Below are positions 59,330-64,000 of a DNA stretch of 64,000 bases, piece after piece. Below the pieces are notes generated by a model. The model was given only the letters and a program-made list of their open reading frames with translations, searched no databases and was not told the origin of the DNA. Every line of letters starts with the position of its first letter. The stretch's first letter is position 1. Position numbers and translations under genes: made by a program. Source of the stretch: Cunninghamia lanceolata (taxonomy: Eukaryota; Streptophyta; Pinopsida; Cupressales; Cupressaceae); NCBI GenBank assembly GCA_027924645.1, contig BSBN01000213.1, positions 35,342,501-35,406,500 on the forward strand, read 5' to 3'.

Positions 59330-60800
59330 TAAAATGGCCTTCAACCGACCTAGCGCTAAAAAGTACTATGTCTGACCTAGCACTGAAAAGTACTTTGTCT
59401 GACCTAGCGCTAAAATCCTAATGCTCTGACCTAGTGCTAAAACTCTATCCGACTGACCTAGCATCTAACCTTCGAAACTACCTTCTACGTTGAAATCGGC
59501 TCCGTCCGACCTTGCGCTAGAAATAACGACCTCTGACCTAGTCGGATAACCGCGAAAAGCCCGCAAGTTGGACAAGCCCAATTTCCCCGCTAACTGGTGC
59601 AAACCAAACATCTGGCCTCATGCTAAAAGTTACCTTGTCTGACCAAGTCTGACAATCAAAATCCTCCGCAGGTTAGACACATCAAAAATCCGCGCAAAAC
59701 CCCCCAACTAACAGCCCGTGCACATTAATGGCGGATTAGCTGAGGTTTATAATGAAATTGAGCAAGTTTAAAGGTATTTTAATTACGTTTGTGGATGAAA
59801 TTGCAGAGCTCCAATCACACTTCGTGAACTCGACCTATGAATCGAACCTGCAACCTACCTACACGACCAACGCGCCGACACTCTAGCCAGGTAGGGTTTC
59901 AACTTTGGTTTTCAAGCTCCCATTTCAAATGAGTTAGGGTTTGGTTTAAATAGGCAAGTTTTGGTTAGAGGATTAGTGATTAAATCCACATTTTAAGTTA
60001 GGGTTTTGTGCTAAATTGTGGAATCTACCTTTAAAACCATAGTTTAGGTCAACAACAGGATTGTCTTGTATTGAAACTTAGAAAATTTAGGGATTTTGGC
60101 CCTGTAATTCCCTCGCACCAAGTCGGCGCTAAATCAGGCTCTGACTGACCTGTAAGTCAAAACCCTCATCAAGGTTAGACACCTTAGAATCCCACACCAA
60201 AGTGCCTAGCGCCCTTTGCACTCAAATCAGCCTCATTTGACCAATGCACCCAAATACCTTTCTCCAACTTGGTCAGATGGCTTCGAAAGTCCCGCAAACT
60301 CCAAAACTCATTTTGCGCTAAAAAATGCTTTGTCCGACGTTGCACTAGAAAACCCGGTCTCTGACTTGGTCGGATGATGCATATACCTCTGCAGGGTCGA
60401 TGCTGCCCAAAATCCCCGCTAGGTGTTTACCCTTGATTTTAGCACTAAAAAGTGTCTTGTCTGACTTGCACCGCATTACCCCTCATTTGACCTAGTCGGA
60501 CCCTATCAAAAATCATGCAAGTCTGACTGACCTAATTTTCACAAAAGAAGTAGCCGAATTCACATCTACATTGTTTTGAGCTAAATTGCCAACCGACCGA
60601 CTTGCAAACCATCCGAGGTCAGAGACCTCCAAATTCTGCACAACTCGAACGTACCCGAAAACTGCACAAAATTCAAGAGCATGAAAAGGAAGCCCAAACT
60701 CGAGGTTGGACCTATCCGATTTCCCCGCTAAGGTCAGATGACCTCAATATTAGCGTTTTTCTTACTGAGGGTCGGACAACCCTCAAATTAGTACAAAACC
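59330..60800. repeat. 27-bp minisatellite (GACCTAGCGCTAAAA unit) with dispersed copies
   Basis: Perfectly spaced GACCTAG words at 59347, 59374, 59401, 59428 and 59455 define five 27-bp units of the form GACCTAGCGCTAAAA followed by GTACTTTGTCT-like sequence. Further pairs keep the 27 spacing (59508/59535, 59614/59641). Beyond that, diverged units (GCGCTAAAAAATGC at 60315, GCACTAAAAAGTG at 60441, GGCGCTAAATC at 60125) are spread to about 60800 between unrelated bases. No gene in this stretch. Confidence 0.8.
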
Positions 60801-61035
60801 CTCTAAATAGCCGAATTTCTTAAAATTTCCAAAGGGAAGATTGTTCACTGTGATGAAATTAATGTTGTAATGCAGTATTAATGATGATTTTCATGGATTT
60901 TTCTTGCAACATTAAGTATCTACTTGCATGTAATGCTCTTTTAATTAGACTTGAATCTCTTTCAAATGCATGCTAGTAATAAATGGCAGATTTGTTTTGA
61001 CTTATCTAGACTTAGGAGTATGTTAGGAGATTTTC

Positions 61036-61046
61036 CTGGTATCAAA
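61036..61046 (+). other. Possible degenerate primer binding site
   Basis: CCTGGTATCAAAC, one or two bases off the Met-tRNA site TGGTATCAGAGC, 38 bases before the ATG of the next gene relic. There is no TG/CA-bounded LTR end beside it that I can see. Confidence 0.3.
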
Positions 61047-61073
61047 CTTATAAGGTCTGGTCGTGCAGACTAA

Positions 61074-64000
61074 ATGACTGCTGGGGCTCAAGCTATGAAG
61101 TATGAATTCAAAGGAGTATCTCCAGAAACCAAGACCCACTCCGGATGGAGTAATGTCGAGGACACAGACCTAGGTCACATAGACCTGATGACTTTAGACT
61201 CAAAGTCTTTGGTCTGGCTCCAACTCCTAGGGCTAGAACACTAAGGGATAGTGGACTTGGACAGGCTGTTGCCTTTCCTACCTCAGTTCAGTGTGTAGAG
61301 CTGATTGCCACCTGCTTAGACATATACGACATAATCTCCAGGCAAATGCAGTTAACAAATGGAGAAGTCCTAGCTGACTTAACCCTGCCTGCTCTAGTAG
61401 AAATGTTGGATATCCCATGGCATAAGGTCATAACAATGCTAGACAAACAGGGATCAAAGACCACCTATAATAAGGATGTAGAGGGATGTAGGAAGTACAT
61501 AAATGACCATTGGGTCAAGAGCAAGAAGTCTGCCCTCATCAAGCTCCCCAGGGTGTTATACAGAAGCGATTTCCATGATGAAATTGGGGATATGGTAACC
61601 TTCCTAAGCAGAATCTATGGGTTACCAACTACCTCCACCTTCGAGGACTGGATGTTCATCATAATTTTTGAGATATTAAAGGGAACCAAGTTCCACTGGG
61701 CCCAACTCATCAGTGACAACATCCATGAGGCTTTCAGTAACTTCAATGAGAACAAATCTTTCAGATGGACGTCCTATGTCGTCTATGCATTGGTGAGAAT
61801 GAACCACTACGACGGATTGTCCAAGATTGGTGAGATTGGAAATGATGAGAAGACACAAATCAAAGTGTATGAATGTTATCCCTAGCTAACCTCCTCCCAA
61901 TCCTTGATACATTTCAAGAGGGTCAATGATGCATTCACAATGTACATAACCAGAAAGCTACAAGGTAATATAGCCTTGAGAATTTCCACCGAGGCCATGA
62001 ACGAAATAGCTAGATACGGCAGATGGTACATTCAATTCAAGAAATTTTCATACATAAGAATACAAGGCTTCACTGGAATGGCCTATAGACTTCCCTGCTA
62101 TCCAGACGATAAGACAGTGCTTCTGGAGCTGTCAAGGCAACTGATTCTGTGTGCAGAAAAGTGAAGGAAATCCGCAAAGAGGCTACCGCAGCTAAAGATG
62201 ATTCTAATCCTCCTCCAACCACCCAAACTCCTACACAAAGTATGGACTCAACCTCTGCTGCCACTCTTCTTTCCATTCCTCCTTCCTCCGCTACATCCAC
62301 TTCCCCCATGACCTCTGCTTCCATCACCCTAGAAGCATCTTCTGCCACCTCTCCTGTCTCTACCATCACCACCACCTCATGTTCTCTAGCAGTTTCTTCT
62401 AGTGACTCTAGTAGTCCTATCTCCTCCACTCTTGCCATTTCATGCCCCTCCAGTACATCTACACCTTCCACTCCTCTACCACTGCCTCCTATTTCCACCA
62501 TCCTTTCACCCCCTCTTCCCTTACCTTCACTAACCTTTTCTTCATCCCTTACCATTTATTCCTCCTTATTACCTATCTTGACCAACCTAGCCCATGTTAG
62601 TACACCTTCCTTCACCATCTCTTCTGCTGTCCCCACTTCACAAATGCCAGCTGATTCATTGGCAATGCCTCTATTACCTGGGATTGAGAAGGTGTGTGCA
62701 GAGCTAGGAATCTGAAGCAGTAGTTACAGAGGAAAATGAGGTATTGACTGAAGAAAACAATGAAAACCTCCCCAAAGCTTCAGCTGATGTAGAGATTATT
62801 GACATATTTGATAGCCCCCTAGGCAAAGATCCAATAGAGGAAGTTTTGAGAATTGCACAAGAGAATGTGGCTGAAAATCTGAAGGACTTGGCCCAGGAAG
62901 AAGAGAAAGAAAGAGATAAAAGTCTAGAGAAGGATGGAGAGCCTGAACAAGAACCATCTAAGGAATTGGCTATGTCTGATAAAGATGGGGCTTCAGAATT
63001 CAACAAATCTTCTGCTCCTGAGTGGCTACAAAGAAGAATGGCATATCCAGAGCCTCAGGTAGAAGTAATGCAACTTGACCTAAGTGCTATCCTGTCACAA
63101 GCCCAGAAGCCTCAAAAGCAGAAAAAGGCTAAGATCCAATCAAGGATCTATAAAACTGAATCAACATCCAGGATAGCAGAGATAGCAGTCCCTCTAGCTG
63201 ATGTGACAAGAGACCAAGTCCGGGTGGATGATTATGTCATATCTATAGTGGATTTAGGCCCAACCACTCGTGCTCAAAGAGTGGATGATTTCAAGGGGTC
63301 AGTCACATCAATTTTGGAGCAATTGGATAAAGATGAAATATCCAAGAAGGACTTAAAACAACAGAATGAAGAACTGTGGGTGTGTCTCCAATTTTTGATA
63401 AAACCAGTTGATGTCGAAGGAGATATAAGGACAATTCCCACTTTCTTGTCCACCGATGAGATGGCAAAATTGGGTGAGGTAAGATCAAAGTCCTAGGGTG
63501 TAGAGAATTGGCTTATAAAAGTTTTTGAAACAGGATGTGAAGCCATAAGTGCCTCTGCTCAGGTTCACCAGAAACTGGTTGATTTGCATAAGAAATGGAA
63601 AGACCTACATGAAGAGTGCGATGCTTTTGATGAATATTATTGACATATGTATCCTAGAATCAAAGGTATATGGGAATTACCTACTCAGACCTTAGTCACA
63701 GAGAAAATTTTGTCTGGGGATAGGCTGCCAAAGGCTGTTGAATGGTATCAATAGCTACTTTTGAGAAAAGAGACCTTTGAGAACATAAAGGAAGCATACA
63801 AACCTGCTGATGAATAGCTGAGGTCAGTTATATATGACATCAATGATTCCTTGAGGGACTGCAGGGAATCATCTTATGATGATTATGCCCCATTTGATGT
63901 CGAGAAAAGCAAGGATAAATTACATAAAGTAATGTTTAATGACACACTCAGCATTGGGGAACGGTTGGATAAAGCAAGTGACCTTAGGGCCAAGTTCAAG
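61074..64000 (+). pseudogene. Large unknown protein relic, second member; runs off the window
   Basis: ATG 61074 starts TAGAQAMKYEFKGVSPE; a one-base shift near 61173 leads to PDDFRLKVFGLAPTPRARTL, then LIATCLDIYDIISRQMQL and a long open stretch from 61346 (LPALVEMLDIPWHKVI, FHDEIGDMVTFLSRIYGLP, FRWTSYVVYALVRMN). After TAG at 61883: YIRIQGFTGMAYRLPCYPDDKTVLLELSRQL. Shifts near 62155 and 62715 flank a Ser/Thr/Pro-rich linker (62.2-62.65 kb). Then an acidic, coiled-coil-like C-terminal half (SILEQLDKDEISKKDLKQQNEEL) continues to the edge with stops. The xIRxx...LPxYxx...LExxxQL pattern matches the 12.36-kb relic. Function unknown; it may be an element's 5' gene. Confidence 0.65.

Noticed and set aside
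59347..59481. Regular spacing suggesting a CRISPR-like array
   Set aside because: Units are contiguous with no unique spacers, and the DNA is plant nuclear; it is a minisatellite.
62070..62555. 161-codon minus-strand frame, Glu/Gly/Val-rich
   Set aside because: Shadow of the Ser/Thr/Pro-rich linker on the plus strand.

Overview
The window is nuclear plant DNA, most likely from a very large, repeat-choked genome. A conifer fits best, judging from the element families and the AT-rich LTRs, but I cannot prove that from sequence alone. I see no intact host gene, rRNA, tRNA or CRISPR array. Almost everything is decayed retrotransposon. The long reading frames are polyproteins broken by in-frame TAG and TGA codons, mostly at places where the family has Gln, Arg or Trp. 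That is the pattern expected from deamination of methylated cytosines.

Layout from left to right. 1-872 (-) is a broken plant mobile domain (PMD) gene, followed by an 18-bp minisatellite (951-1420). A Gypsy LTR remnant of one family starts at 1961. 3.1-8.95 kb (-) is a Ty1/Copia element with 5' LTR, primer site and one gag-pol frame. 9.0-11.1 kb holds a faint unknown coding relic. 12.36-15.7 kb (+) is a large unknown gene relic whose C-terminal part and 3' flank (about 1.9 kb) are tandemly duplicated up to 18.67 kb.

22.4-42.8 kb is one old chromodomain Gypsy element (-) shattered by later insertions. The first is a complete 10.75-kb Tat-like Gypsy (23100-33854, -) with a perfect 5-bp target duplication. 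The second is an 8.17-kb block (34326-42492) flanked by an 18-bp duplication, with a LINE-like 3' end. The third is a second Tat-like Gypsy (+) starting at 42786. This last element runs to about 53 kb with LTR, primer site, leader, gag, protease, RT, partial RNase H and integrase. A truncated Copia (+, 53727 to about 55.8 kb) follows. Next come another LTR-like stretch and the integrase-chromodomain end of a second chromovirus (57.65-59.15 kb, -), then a 27-bp minisatellite (59.3-60.8 kb). A second large unknown gene relic (61.07 kb, +) runs off the right edge.

Three observations stand out. (1) The relics at 12.4 kb and 61.1 kb, and perhaps 35.0 kb, look like members of one poorly described family of large proteins with a conserved N-terminal half and a coiled-coil-like C-terminal half. 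(2) The complete Tat-like element carries an RNase H with all four catalytic acids between protease and RT, while its ordinary RNase H has lost the active-site Asp. (3) Two minisatellites 58 kb apart share the word GCGCTA and have periods of 18 and 27 bp.
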